From: Opitutia bacterium
GTDB lineage: Bacteria > Verrucomicrobiota > Verrucomicrobiia > Opitutales > Opitutaceae
DNA length: 64,000 nt
Direction: 5' to 3'
Assembly: GCA_947474365.1 (NCBI GenBank)
Contig: CANJIU010000017.1
Span: 56,332 to 120,331 of the forward strand
The position numbers and the translations under genes were made by a program. Below are positions 18,996-26,914 of the stretch, one piece after another; position 1 is the first letter of the stretch, and each line of letters starts with the position of its first letter. Under the pieces are notes generated by a model that was not told the DNA's origin, made no database searches, and was given only the letters and a program-made list of their open reading frames with translations.

Positions 18996-20288
18996 ATGCG
19001 AACGCTCCATCATACTTCGAAGACTTTCATGGATGAACTCGCGGCCTTTTGCCGGGGTTCGACTGTGCCGAAGGAGATCGCGGACTCAGTAGCCGCCATC
19101 CTGGCGGATGTACGTGGCCGTGGCGACGAGGCCCTGGCTTATTATTCGGCGAAATTCGACGGCGCCAAGCTGCGGGCGCGCGATTTTCGCGTGCCGGTGA
19201 CGGATTTGGCGGCGGCGGCGAAACGCCTGCCGGCTGCCGAGATGCGGGCGTTGAAGGCCGCGCACGAAAACATCGTCGAGTTCAACCAGCGTGGGATGCC
19301 TGCAGCGTGGACGGCGAAGAACAAGCACGGTGCGCTGGTCGGTGAGAAATTTGACCCGATCCGCCGGGTTGGGCTCTACATTCCCGGTGGGGAGGTTCCG
19401 CTCGTATCGACCGTGTTGATGACAGTGACGCTCGCCAAGATCGCCGGCTGTCCGGAGATCGTCGTGTTCACGCCTTCGAACGCCGACGGCAAAGTGGCGG
19501 ACGGCATGCTCGCGGCGTTGCACTTGCTCGGCGTCGAAGAGGTTTACCGCGTGGGCGGAGTGCAGGCGATCGGGGCGATGGCCTATGGCACGACGACGAT
19601 CCAGCCCGTCGACAAGGTGTTTGGGCCGGGGAACGCGTATGTGTGCGAAGCGAAGCGCCAGGTGTTCGGGACCGTGGGGGTGGATTCATTGCCCGGACCG
19701 AGCGAGGTGATGGTGATTGCCGACGAAACCGCGAAGGTGGGGTTCGTGGCGGCCGATTTGCTGGCGCAGGCCGAGCACGGCTCGGGACGCGAGAAGATTT
19801 ACCTGGTGGCGACCTCGGCGGAAATCATCGCGAATGTTGCTTCCGAGATTCGGACGCAGCTCCAACTCATTTCCCGCAGCGAGAAATCGCAGCGGGTGCT
19901 GGAGCAGGGGTTTCTCGCGATGGAGGTCCAGTCGCTGGCCCAAGCTGCGGTGATTGCCAACTATGTCGCGCCGGAGCATCTGGAATTGCTGGTCGAGGAA
20001 GGGGCGTCAAAAAAACTCACCGCGGCCATCACCACGGCGGGCGCGATTATGATCGGCAACCAGACGCCGACCGCCTTGGGGGATTTTACGGCGGGGCCCA
20101 GCCATGTGTTGCCGACGGGCCGGGCCGGACGTTTTTTCAGCGGACTTCGGGTGGCGGATTTTGTCCGGCGGACGAGCATCATCCGCTACGACCGCGCGAG
20201 CGTGAAGAAGGCCGAGCCGATTGTCGCCGCCTTTGCCGCGATGGAAAAACTCGATGCGCACGGGCGCTCCGTGCGGATTCGGACGTGA
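18996..20288 (+). CDS. hisD: Histidinol dehydrogenase
   Basis: Protein of 430 residues that oxidises L-histidinol to L-histidine in two NAD-dependent steps, the last reactions of the pathway. The family signature is visible from GPGNAYVCEAKRQVFG to VDSLPGPSEVMVIAD. The zinc/active-site region includes QAEHGSGREKIY and the C-terminal PSHVLPTGRAGRFFSGL. Length matches bacterial HisD. ATG at 18996 fits the family start, though the shorter alternative at the Met of FMDELAAF cannot be excluded. It heads a cluster hisD-hisC-hisB-hisH, so these genes are probably one transcript with 79 bp between hisD and hisC. Confidence 0.97.
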   Translation: MRTLHHTSKTFMDELAAFCRGSTVPKEIADSVAAILADVRGRGDEALAYYSAKFDGAKLRARDFRVPVTDLAAAAKRLPAAEMRALKAAHENIVEFNQRGMPAAWTAKNKHGALVGEKFDPIRRVGLYIPGGEVPLVSTVLMTVTLAKIAGCPEIVVFTPSNADGKVADGMLAALHLLGVEEVYRVGGVQAIGAMAYGTTTIQPVDKVFGPGNAYVCEAKRQVFGTVGVDSLPGPSEVMVIADETAKVGFVAADLLAQAEHGSGREKIYLVATSAEIIANVASEIRTQLQLISRSEKSQRVLEQGFLAMEVQSLAQAAVIANYVAPEHLELLVEEGASKKLTAAITTAGAIMIGNQTPTALGDFTAGPSHVLPTGRAGRFFSGLRVADFVRRTSIIRYDRASVKKAEPIVAAFAAMEKLDAHGRSVRIRT

Positions 20289-20367
20289 ATCCGACGGTCG
20301 GGGCGTCGCGAGCCGGCGTCCTTCGACGTCGGTGCAGCGGCCGTCGGCAAGCGACGCTCTCCTCACC

Positions 20368-21480
20368 ATGCCAGATTTGACCTCACTCGCTCTTCCGCAC
20401 ATTGCGAAGCTTCATGCCTACACTCCGGGGCTCCAGCCGACCGAGTCCGGCTGGGTGAAGCTCAACACCAACGAGTGTCCGTACCCGCCCAGCCCGCGGT
20501 TGGCGGAGGCCCTGCGGCATGAGATCGGCGCCGACGGGGCGGCGCTGCGGCTTTACCCAAATCCGAAGAGCGCGCCGCTGCGGTCGGTGATCGCACGTCT
20601 GCACGGCCACGGCCTGGCGGAGGAAAACGTCTGTGTGGGCAACGGTTCCGACGACATTCTGAACCTGTTGATCCGGGCGTTTTGCACCCAGGACGCCGCC
20701 GCCGGCTACACGCTTCCGAGTTACTCGCTTTATCCCGTACTCGTCGAAATTCAGGACGGGCGCACGGCGACGATCGAATTTGACCGCTCGATGCGGCTCC
20801 CGATTGAGCGCATCCAGGCCTCGACGGCGCGGGCCTTCTTTCTGACTTCCCCCAACGCTCCGACCGGGGTTGCCTTTTCCAACGCCGAATTGGAGCGCGT
20901 ACTTGCGGCGTTCAAGGGGCTCTTGGTGGTAGACGAAGCGTATGCGCCGTTTGCGAACGAGAACGCGCTGCCGCTCCTCGCCCGTCACTCGAACCTCGTC
21001 GTCGTCCGCACGCTTTCCAAGGCCTACGCGCTGGCTGGAATTCGTGTGGGTTATGCGCTGGCGCACCCTGAAATCATCGGTCTGCTCGACCGGGTGCGCG
21101 ACAGCTACAACGTCAACCGTCTCTCCCAGGCCGCCGCCATTGCGGCCCTCGGCGATCAGCCGTACTACGACGGGGTGATCGCCAAGGTGAAGGCGACGCG
21201 GGACCGGGGTGTGGTCGAATTTGCCGGCCGACGCGGCTGGTTTACCTATCCGTCGCAGTCGAATTTCATCTTCACCGAGCCGAAGAACGCCCGGGGCGAA
21301 TGCGGGCCGGCGGTCTCGAAGTCGGCCTACGATTTTCTCTACGCGCACAAGGTCCTGGTGCGGCACTTTCCGAGCCACGCCTTGACCGCGCCGTTCCTGC
21401 GCATCAGCGTCGGCACGGACGCCGAAATGGGCGTTCTCAGCGAAACACTCGACGCATGGCTAAAATCTCCCAACGCGTAA
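20368..21480 (+). CDS. hisC: Histidinol-phosphate aminotransferase
   Basis: PLP-dependent class I/II aminotransferase of 370 residues converting imidazole-acetol phosphate plus glutamate to histidinol phosphate. Seen: the substrate-side motif [13 protein letters not shown], the PLP region [14 protein letters not shown], and the Schiff-base lysine in [20 protein letters not shown] at 20368 gives the usual N-terminus; an in-frame start at 20221 overlaps hisD and is rejected. The 3' end overlaps the start of hisB by 25 bases in another frame, so the two are translationally coupled. Confidence 0.96.
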   Translation: MPDLTSLALPHIAKLHAYTPGLQPTESGWVKLNTNECPYPPSPRLAEALRHEIGADGAALRLYPNPKSAPLRSVIARLHGHGLAEENVCVGNGSDDILNLLIRAFCTQDAAAGYTLPSYSLYPVLVEIQDGRTATIEFDRSMRLPIERIQASTARAFFLTSPNAPTGVAFSNAELERVLAAFKGLLVVDEAYAPFANENALPLLARHSNLVVVRTLSKAYALAGIRVGYALAHPEIIGLLDRVRDSYNVNRLSQAAAIAALGDQPYYDGVIAKVKATRDRGVVEFAGRRGWFTYPSQSNFIFTEPKNARGECGPAVSKSAYDFLYAHKVLVRHFPSHALTAPFLRISVGTDAEMGVLSETLDAWLKSPNA

Positions 21481-22058
21481 GCACCGTCAACCGCAAGACC
21501 GCGGAAACCGACATCGCGCTCACCCTCGCGATCGACGGCCGCGGCGTCGCGACGATCGACACCGGCGTGCCGTTCTTCGACCACATGCTCACGCTGTTTG
21601 CGAAGCACGGGCTGTTTGATTTGACCGTCAAGGCGAAGGGCGACATCGCGGTGGACTATCATCACACGGTAGAGGATGTCGGGCTCGTGCTCGGCCAGGC
21701 GTTTAAAGAGGCGCTGGGCGACAAGGTGGGCATTAAGCGCTACGGTTTCTTCATCCTCCCGATGGACGAGTCACTCGCGCGCGTCGTGGTGGATGTCGGC
21801 GGCCGGCCGCACCTGGTTTATGAGGCGAACGCTCCCACGATGTTTGTGCGGGACTTCAACATCATCCTCGTGAAGGAATTTTGCCGGGCCTTTAGCAACG
21901 CGCTCGGCGCCAATTTGCACGTGCAGTTGGTCTACGGCGAGGAGCCGCACCATGTGGCTGAGGCGATTTTCAAATGCCTCGCTCGGGCGCTCGATCTGGC
22001 GACCCAAATCGAGCCGCGCGCAGCCAACCAGCTGCCGAGTACAAAGGGGAAAATCTAG
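21456..22058 (+). CDS. hisB: Imidazoleglycerol-phosphate dehydratase
   Basis: Single-domain IGPD of 200 residues, lacking the N-terminal histidinol-phosphatase domain found in enterobacterial HisB, so a separate phosphatase must exist elsewhere. The metal-binding motifs are clear: [22 protein letters not shown] near residue 66, and the C-terminal [15 protein letters not shown]. It dehydrates imidazole glycerol phosphate to imidazole-acetol phosphate using manganese. ATG at 21456 lies inside hisC (25-base overlap), and its translation begins [14 protein letters not shown], a normal family start. hisH follows after 63 bp. Confidence 0.97.
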   Translation: MAKISQRVSTVNRKTAETDIALTLAIDGRGVATIDTGVPFFDHMLTLFAKHGLFDLTVKAKGDIAVDYHHTVEDVGLVLGQAFKEALGDKVGIKRYGFFILPMDESLARVVVDVGGRPHLVYEANAPTMFVRDFNIILVKEFCRAFSNALGANLHVQLVYGEEPHHVAEAIFKCLARALDLATQIEPRAANQLPSTKGKI

Positions 22059-22121
22059 TTCGATACGTTTGGACGGGAAGTGCGGCGCGACCGTCACGGC
22101 CCGGGAAACAACGACCGCACC

Positions 22122-22742
22122 ATGATCGCTGTCATCGACACTGGAATCTGCAACCTGCGCAGCGTCACCAAGGCCCTCGAAGCGGTCGGCGCGTCGATCC
22201 GCGTCGTTCATTCTCCTGATGAAGTGTCGGCGATGAAGGCGAGTGGGATCGTACTGCCCGGGGTGGGAGCCTTGCGGGATTGCGTGGCTTCACTGCGTGC
22301 CTCGAAGTTGGATGCGGTCGTCCGCGATTGGATCGCCGCAGACCGCCCGTTCTTGGGGGTTTGTCTGGGGATGCAGGCACTCTTCGAACACTCGGAAGAG
22401 GGCGATATCTCGGGGTTGGGAATCTTTCCGGGCCGAGTGGTCAAATTTCAGCGCCCACGGGAGTTTAAGGTTCCGCACATGGGCTGGAACACCATTCGCT
22501 TTGTCCAGCCACTCTCCGCTCTCGGCTCTCAGCTCTCCGTTTCTGGGGAGGCCTTCTATTTCGTCCACAGCTACCACTGTGTCCCGCAGGATGCCTCCCT
22601 GGTATTGGCCGAGTGTGACTATGGCGGGGCGTTTTGTGCGGCGATCGCGCGCGGGCGGGTGTTTGCGACGCAGTTTCACCCCGAGAAGAGTCAGGGGAAG
22701 GGGCTGCAGATCTATCGCAATTTTGCCGCTGTGGCGGCGTGA
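22122..22742 (+). CDS. hisH: Imidazole glycerol phosphate synthase, glutamine amidotransferase subunit
   Basis: Class I amidotransferase of 206 residues that supplies ammonia to HisF in making imidazole glycerol phosphate and AICAR. Seen: IAVIDTGICNLRSVTKAL at the start, the nucleophile in GVCLGMQALFEH (Cys near residue 81), and the catalytic His-Glu in TQFHPEKSQGKG near the C-terminus. ATG at 22122 is the natural start. The partner hisF and hisA are not in this window, since citrate synthase follows, so the histidine genes are at least partly dispersed. About 147 bp of non-coding sequence follows. Confidence 0.97.
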   Translation: MIAVIDTGICNLRSVTKALEAVGASIRVVHSPDEVSAMKASGIVLPGVGALRDCVASLRASKLDAVVRDWIAADRPFLGVCLGMQALFEHSEEGDISGLGIFPGRVVKFQRPREFKVPHMGWNTIRFVQPLSALGSQLSVSGEAFYFVHSYHCVPQDASLVLAECDYGGAFCAAIARGRVFATQFHPEKSQGKGLQIYRNFAAVAA

Positions 22743-22889
22743 GCTGCGGGGGCCGGACGTTTGGGCGGTAGGCGGTCGAAGCACGGTTTCTAACTAAGCA
22801 CAGGTTGCGCGCTTATTCCGTCGGACTGTTTTGCGTTCGGCCAAACTTTTCTTTGCCAGCGGCGCGGAATTAGCTTCGCTGTTGGGCCT

Positions 22890-24188
22890 ATGGCTAAGAC
22901 TGCTTCGCTGAAGCTGGACGACAAAGAATACCCCCTGCCGATCATCGAAGGTACGGAAGGGGAAAAAGCGATCGATACCCGCACCCTTCGCGCGGCCAGT
23001 GGCTATATCGCCTACGACCAAGGCTACGGCAACACGGGCTCATGCGAGAGCAAGATTACGTTCCTCGACGGCGACAATGGTATTCTCCGGCACCGGGGAT
23101 ATCCCATCGACCAACTCGCGAACCAGAGTGACTTTGTCGAAACCGCGTACTTGGTGATTTACGGCGATTTGCCCAATCAGGCGAGGCGCAAGGAATTTGG
23201 CCTCCTCCTGCGCAAGAATGCCGCGGTGGAGACGCAGATGCAGAAAATCCTAGAGGGCTTCCCGACCAACGCGTCCCCGATGGCGATGCTTTCGGCCCTC
23301 GTCAGCGCGCTGCCGGCGTATCACGCGGATCTGGCGACGAACAATTTCGAGAAGGACCTGCAGAATTTCGACCTGGCGGCTGCGGTTGCGATGTCGAAAA
23401 TCCGCACGTTCGTGGCGATGATCTACCGCTACCAGAAGGGCCTGCCGTTCATCTTTCCGAAGCAGGAACTGCCGTTTTGCGACAACTTCCTGCACATGAT
23501 GTTTTCCGAGCCCTACAAGGATTACATCGCGATGCCGGAGGTCGCCAAGGCCCTCAACCTCCTTCTCTTGCTGCACGCCGATCACGAGCAGAACTGCTCC
23601 ACCTCGACGGTCCGCATGGTTGGATCGAGCGCAGCCAATCTCTTCACGTCGATTTCCGCGGGCATCTGTGCCCTCTCGGGCCCGCTGCACGGCGGCGCCA
23701 ACGTCGCGGTGATGCAGATGCTGCAATCGATCCACGACGAGGGTGACGACGGCACGCGGTTCATCGCCGCGGCGAAATCCGGCTCCAAGAGCAACCGGCT
23801 GATGGGATTTGGCCACGCGGTTTATCGCAATTTCGATCCACGCGCGAAGATCATCGGTGACGCCTGCGACACGGTCCTGCGCAAACTCGGGGTCGAGGAT
23901 CCTCTCCTGGTCATCGCCAAGAATCTTGAACAGGCGGCGCTCAAGGACGAATACTTCGTGACCCGCAAGCTCTACCCCAACGTGGATTTCTATTCCGGCA
24001 TCATCATGCGGGCGCTCGGAATTCCGATGAACATGTTCACGACGATGTTCGCGATTGGTCGGGCCCCGGGCTACATCGCCAATTGGCGGGAAGTGGCCTC
24101 GAATCCGAAGGGTCGGATCTACCGTCCGCGGCAGGTCTACGTCGGCGTGACGAAGCGCGACTACGTGCCGATGGCGCAGCGCGGCTGA
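22890..24188 (+). CDS. gltA: Citrate synthase (type II, hexameric-like)
   Basis: Protein of 432 residues condensing acetyl-CoA with oxaloacetate to enter the TCA cycle. The active-site elements are visible: HADHEQNCSTSTVR (first His), GPLHGGANVAVMQML, the signature GFGHAVYRNFDPRA (second His) and NVDFYSGIIM (catalytic Asp). Length and N-terminal domain are typical of Gram-negative GltA. It begins at ATG 22890, has its own upstream gap of 147 bp after hisH and ends against a convergent membrane-protein gene, so it is probably transcribed alone. Confidence 0.97.
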   Translation: MAKTASLKLDDKEYPLPIIEGTEGEKAIDTRTLRAASGYIAYDQGYGNTGSCESKITFLDGDNGILRHRGYPIDQLANQSDFVETAYLVIYGDLPNQARRKEFGLLLRKNAAVETQMQKILEGFPTNASPMAMLSALVSALPAYHADLATNNFEKDLQNFDLAAAVAMSKIRTFVAMIYRYQKGLPFIFPKQELPFCDNFLHMMFSEPYKDYIAMPEVAKALNLLLLLHADHEQNCSTSTVRMVGSSAANLFTSISAGICALSGPLHGGANVAVMQMLQSIHDEGDDGTRFIAAAKSGSKSNRLMGFGHAVYRNFDPRAKIIGDACDTVLRKLGVEDPLLVIAKNLEQAALKDEYFVTRKLYPNVDFYSGIIMRALGIPMNMFTTMFAIGRAPGYIANWREVASNPKGRIYRPRQVYVGVTKRDYVPMAQRG

Positions 24189-24196
24189 GGCGCCCA

Positions 24197-24209
24197 CCGG
24201 ACTGTCCGG
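24197..24209. terminator. Short hairpin between convergent gltA and VC0807-type gene
   Basis: CCGGACTGTCCGG is a perfect palindromic hairpin (5-6 bp stem) in the 25-bp gap between two convergent stops. It is followed on the plus strand by a second small stem GGCCTTCAGGCC and the T-rich TTCTTTTCC, which already lies in the facing gene. It could act as a compact terminator, but the stem is short and the U-run is interrupted. Confidence 0.35.
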
Positions 24210-24213
24210 GCCT

Positions 24214-24927
24214 TCAGGCCTTCTTTTCCTTCGCGGGTTCTCGAAAGATCTCTTCCTGGGTAAGCCCCGTCAATTCGACGAGGCCATTCATCAATTTCCA
24301 AAAAATCCACATCATCGCGACCATGCTGGGCACGGCGATGACGATCAGGGCGAGCCAGTGCATCTTGCCGAGTTCCGCGTTGAATTCGGCCGTGCCGGGC
24401 GGGCTGCGCAACACGTAAAGGGCGAGCAGGAAGTTGACCGGGGCGCTCGCCAGGAACGTGAGCGCGAGTCCAATGCTTGCCCGGCGCAGGAGTGTTTCGA
24501 ACCGGGCCCGTTCGCCCCGTTCGTCGAGCGCGGCGTCCACCCGCGGTACGTCGACAAAACTATCGTTGTAGAGCAATTCACGAACCAGCGGGGTCTTCGT
24601 GCGCAGTGAAAGCAACACGGCCGCGCCAATCAAAGCGGGAACCAGGCCGTCCTTCACCGCAAACCACATGCCGCCGACCTTGGCCAGCGCGAGCCCGCCG
24701 GAGAGCAACACGCTGACAAAACCGAGAATGGAAAGAAAGTTGGTCTTCTTCCGGGTCATCAGGTCGTACGTGCCGTAGCCGACCGGGAAAATAAGTGCGA
24801 CAATCAGGCCCCAGAGCGGCCCGAGCCACCGATCTGTGCTGAATTTCATCAACACGACGGTGGGGATGACGATGTTGCAGACGATGTTGAGCAGCGGGTT
24901 TTCGCGTTTGGTCGGGGCCGAAGACAT
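24214..24927 (-). CDS. VC0807-type integral membrane protein
   Basis: Predicted 237-residue inner-membrane protein with about six hydrophobic segments. The phrase PLLNIVCNIVIPTVVLMKFS followed by LGPLWGLIVALIFPVGYGTYDL is the recognisable start of the VC0807 family, whose function is not established. The start at 24927 is chosen because family members begin shortly before the PLLN motif. ATG at 25017 would add 30 residues and approach the divergent pdxJ start. The C-terminus is charged (EEIFREPAKEKKA), probably cytosolic. It is convergent with gltA and divergent from pdxJ, so it seems to be a single-gene unit. Confidence 0.8.
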   Translation of the reverse strand: MSSAPTKRENPLLNIVCNIVIPTVVLMKFSTDRWLGPLWGLIVALIFPVGYGTYDLMTRKKTNFLSILGFVSVLLSGGLALAKVGGMWFAVKDGLVPALIGAAVLLSLRTKTPLVRELLYNDSFVDVPRVDAALDERGERARFETLLRRASIGLALTFLASAPVNFLLALYVLRSPPGTAEFNAELGKMHWLALIVIAVPSMVAMMWIFWKLMNGLVELTGLTQEEIFREPAKEKKA

Positions 24928-25029
24928 TCGGACGACCAAATCGGGAACTGAACTGATCAGGAAGAGGAAAATCGCCGGGCCATTTTCCTGATTCCCTGTG
25001 TCGTCGGTTTCCTGCATGCTGTCCGTTCC

Positions 25030-25773
25030 ATGATTCTCCTTGGTCTCAACATTGATCATTGCGCCACGCTGCGCCAGGCTCGGTACCGCGATGCCGGCAC
25101 CACCACGGGTGGTCCCGTCGAGCCCGATCCGGTGACGTTTGCGCTGCTCAGTGAGCGGGCGGGGGCGGATGGGATCACGGTGCATCTGCGCGAGGATCGC
25201 CGGCACATCCAGGATCGGGACGTCTGGCGGCTGCGCGAATGCATCGGCACCCGGCTGAATCTCGAGATGGCCTGCACGCCGGAAATGACCGCTTTTGCCC
25301 TCAAGCTGAAGCCGGAATTCGTGTGCGTTGTGCCCGAGAACCGGCAGGAAATCACGACCGAGGGAGGACTCGACGTGGTCGGAAACCGCGATCGCGTGCG
25401 GGCGTGTGTCGACGCGATGAATGCCGCGGGCATCAAGGCGAGCCTCTTCATCGACCCGGATGAGCCGCAAATCGAGCTGAGCGCCAAGCTCGGCGCACCC
25501 TTCGTCGAACTGCATACCGGGGCGTATGCCACGGCTTTTCACGGTCCGCGTCGGGCGGCCGAGTTTCAACGGCTGCGGCTGGGCGCGGTGCGGGCGCACG
25601 ACCTCGGGCTCACGGTGAACGCCGGCCACGGAATCAACTACGTCAACATCGCCGAGGTGCGCACGTTGCCCCATCTCCACGAACTCAATATCGGTCACAG
25701 CATCGTCAGCCGGGCCGTCTTCACCGGCATCGACGAGGCGGTCCGCGAAATGAAGGCGCGGATGAGGGGCTGA
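25030..25773 (+). CDS. pdxJ: Pyridoxine 5'-phosphate synthase
   Basis: TIM-barrel enzyme of 247 residues that condenses 1-deoxy-D-xylulose 5-phosphate with 3-amino-2-oxopropyl phosphate to make pyridoxine 5'-phosphate (DXP-dependent vitamin B6 route). Seen: GLNIDHCATLRQAR at the N-terminus, EPDPVTFALLSERAGADGITVHLREDRRHI, the HTGAYAT segment, and the C-terminal phosphate site AGHGINYVN and IGHSIVSRAVF. ATG at 25030 is a normal start. It is followed, after an inverted-repeat element, by acpS, a gene order common in many bacteria. Confidence 0.97.
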   Translation: MILLGLNIDHCATLRQARYRDAGTTTGGPVEPDPVTFALLSERAGADGITVHLREDRRHIQDRDVWRLRECIGTRLNLEMACTPEMTAFALKLKPEFVCVVPENRQEITTEGGLDVVGNRDRVRACVDAMNAAGIKASLFIDPDEPQIELSAKLGAPFVELHTGAYATAFHGPRRAAEFQRLRLGAVRAHDLGLTVNAGHGINYVNIAEVRTLPHLHELNIGHSIVSRAVFTGIDEAVREMKARMRG

Positions 25774-25778
25774 ATGAG

Positions 25779-25870
25779 GTAGCGAGTAGCGGGTAGTGAG
25801 CAGCGAGCATCACGCAGTCGCACGCGTTGTCTGGCCTTCTACCCACTACCCGCTACTCACGACTCGCTAC
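25779..25870. repeat. Heptamer-based inverted repeat element, copy A
   Basis: The left arm is four successive 7-mers close to GTAGCGA (GTAGCGA, GTAGCGG, GTAGTGA, GCAGCGA). After about 33 bp a right arm carries the same heptamer family in reverse complement, ending ACTCGCTAC. The arms can fold into a long imperfect hairpin. It fills the pdxJ-acpS gap, starting 5 bp after the pdxJ stop and ending 6 bp before the acpS ATG. A second copy in opposite orientation lies at 32097-32212; both share GATGCTCGC-like and GTAGAA edges around the spacer. Confidence 0.85.
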
Positions 25871-25876
25871 TTCAAT

Positions 25877-26284
25877 ATGAACATCTCTCTTCCGCCCGGC
25901 GGCATCCTCATCGGTATCGGCACCGACATCATCGAGGTGGAGCGCGTGCGTGGTGTGCTGGAGCGGCAGGGGGAGCGGTTCATCGCGCGCGTCTTCACCG
26001 ACGACGAGCGCGCCTACTGCGCCGGCATGGCCCACCCGCACAAACACTACGCGGCTCGTTTCGCGGCCAAGGAGGCAGTGTCGAAGTGTTTTTCGACTGG
26101 CATTGGCGCGGAACTCGGGTGGCGCTCAGTTTCGATTTACCACGGCGAACGCCATCAGCCGCTCGTGCGGCTCGACGAAAAAGGCGAGGCGTTGCTGCGC
26201 CACGTCGGCGCCACGCACGTGCACATCAGCCTGTCGCACACCGAGACGGTCGCCATGGCGGTCGCGGCTCTGGTTCGCGCCTGA
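25877..26284 (+). CDS. acpS: Holo-[acyl-carrier-protein] synthase
   Basis: Protein of 135 residues that transfers 4'-phosphopantetheine from CoA to acyl carrier protein. Motifs are plain: GIGTDIIEVERV near the N-terminus (metal-binding Asp), FAAKEAVSKCFSTGIG (Glu and Lys of the active site) and HISLSHTETVAMA. ATG at 25877 is chosen; an in-frame start at 25796 would read through the inverted repeat. The repeat ends only 6 bp upstream, so it occupies the ribosome-binding region and may influence translation. AcpS-type enzymes act on primary-metabolism ACP; the carrier domain of the peptide synthetase at 1-4019 may need a different transferase. Confidence 0.95.
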   Translation: MNISLPPGGILIGIGTDIIEVERVRGVLERQGERFIARVFTDDERAYCAGMAHPHKHYAARFAAKEAVSKCFSTGIGAELGWRSVSIYHGERHQPLVRLDEKGEALLRHVGATHVHISLSHTETVAMAVAALVRA

Positions 26285-26305
26285 CCTCGGCAAACGAGAT
26301 CTGTC

Positions 26306-26914
26306 ATGGACGAGGACACGCCGCCGCCGAAGCACTATCCGCTCTCGCCGGCGAAAATGTCCAAGACGCCGTCGTGGGTGATGCTCGGGTTTGTCCTTGG
26401 GGCGTTGTTCGTGGCCGCGCTTCCTCCGCTCGGACGGAAAGTCGCACCAAGCGCGGTGGCCGAGTCCGCCCGTCCGGTCGAATTCGTTAAAACGGCTTCG
26501 ACGCGCCCCGCCCAACCGATCTCCACCCTTGAGGCCGTCTTTGCCGAATGGGGTGGCTATGCCGTCTGGTCAGAGGACATCACAGAGGTTGCGCTCTGGA
26601 GCAGCGCCGATCGTGCATTTACCGATTGCTACGAAGTGCGGCGGATTGGCGGCACGAATTATTTCCGCTCCATTCCCGGACTGACGCGGCGGGTGATCAG
26701 CCATGGCGTCCCGTTGCCGGAATCTCCGCTTCGTTTTACCGAAACGGAGGAGCAATATCGCGAATGGGTTGAACACGGCCGCACCGAGCGACCGGTGGAG
26801 CGCGACCTTCGCCCGCGTACGGGGAACGTCACGACTCCCATGCGGAAAATCGAGTCGCCGAAGCTGGTCCCGGTGATCCCGCCGCCGCTCACGCCGGCCG
26901 GCGAAAGAAAATGA
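26306..26914 (+). CDS. Hypothetical single-pass membrane protein
   Basis: Protein of 202 residues, not recognised. One hydrophobic segment (about residues 23-41, WVMLGFVLGALFVAALPPLG) follows a short Pro-rich N-terminus, so the bulk is probably periplasmic. A compact central part (about 72-160) contains FAEWGGYAVWSEDITEVALWS and alternating strands, followed by a Pro/Arg-rich tail. Its stop overlaps the start of the next gene (nnr) as ATGA, so it belongs to the pdxJ-acpS-nnr-dprA run. ATG at 26306 comes 21 bp after the acpS stop. Confidence 0.7.
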   Translation: MDEDTPPPKHYPLSPAKMSKTPSWVMLGFVLGALFVAALPPLGRKVAPSAVAESARPVEFVKTASTRPAQPISTLEAVFAEWGGYAVWSEDITEVALWSSADRAFTDCYEVRRIGGTNYFRSIPGLTRRVISHGVPLPESPLRFTETEEQYREWVEHGRTERPVERDLRPRTGNVTTPMRKIESPKLVPVIPPPLTPAGERK

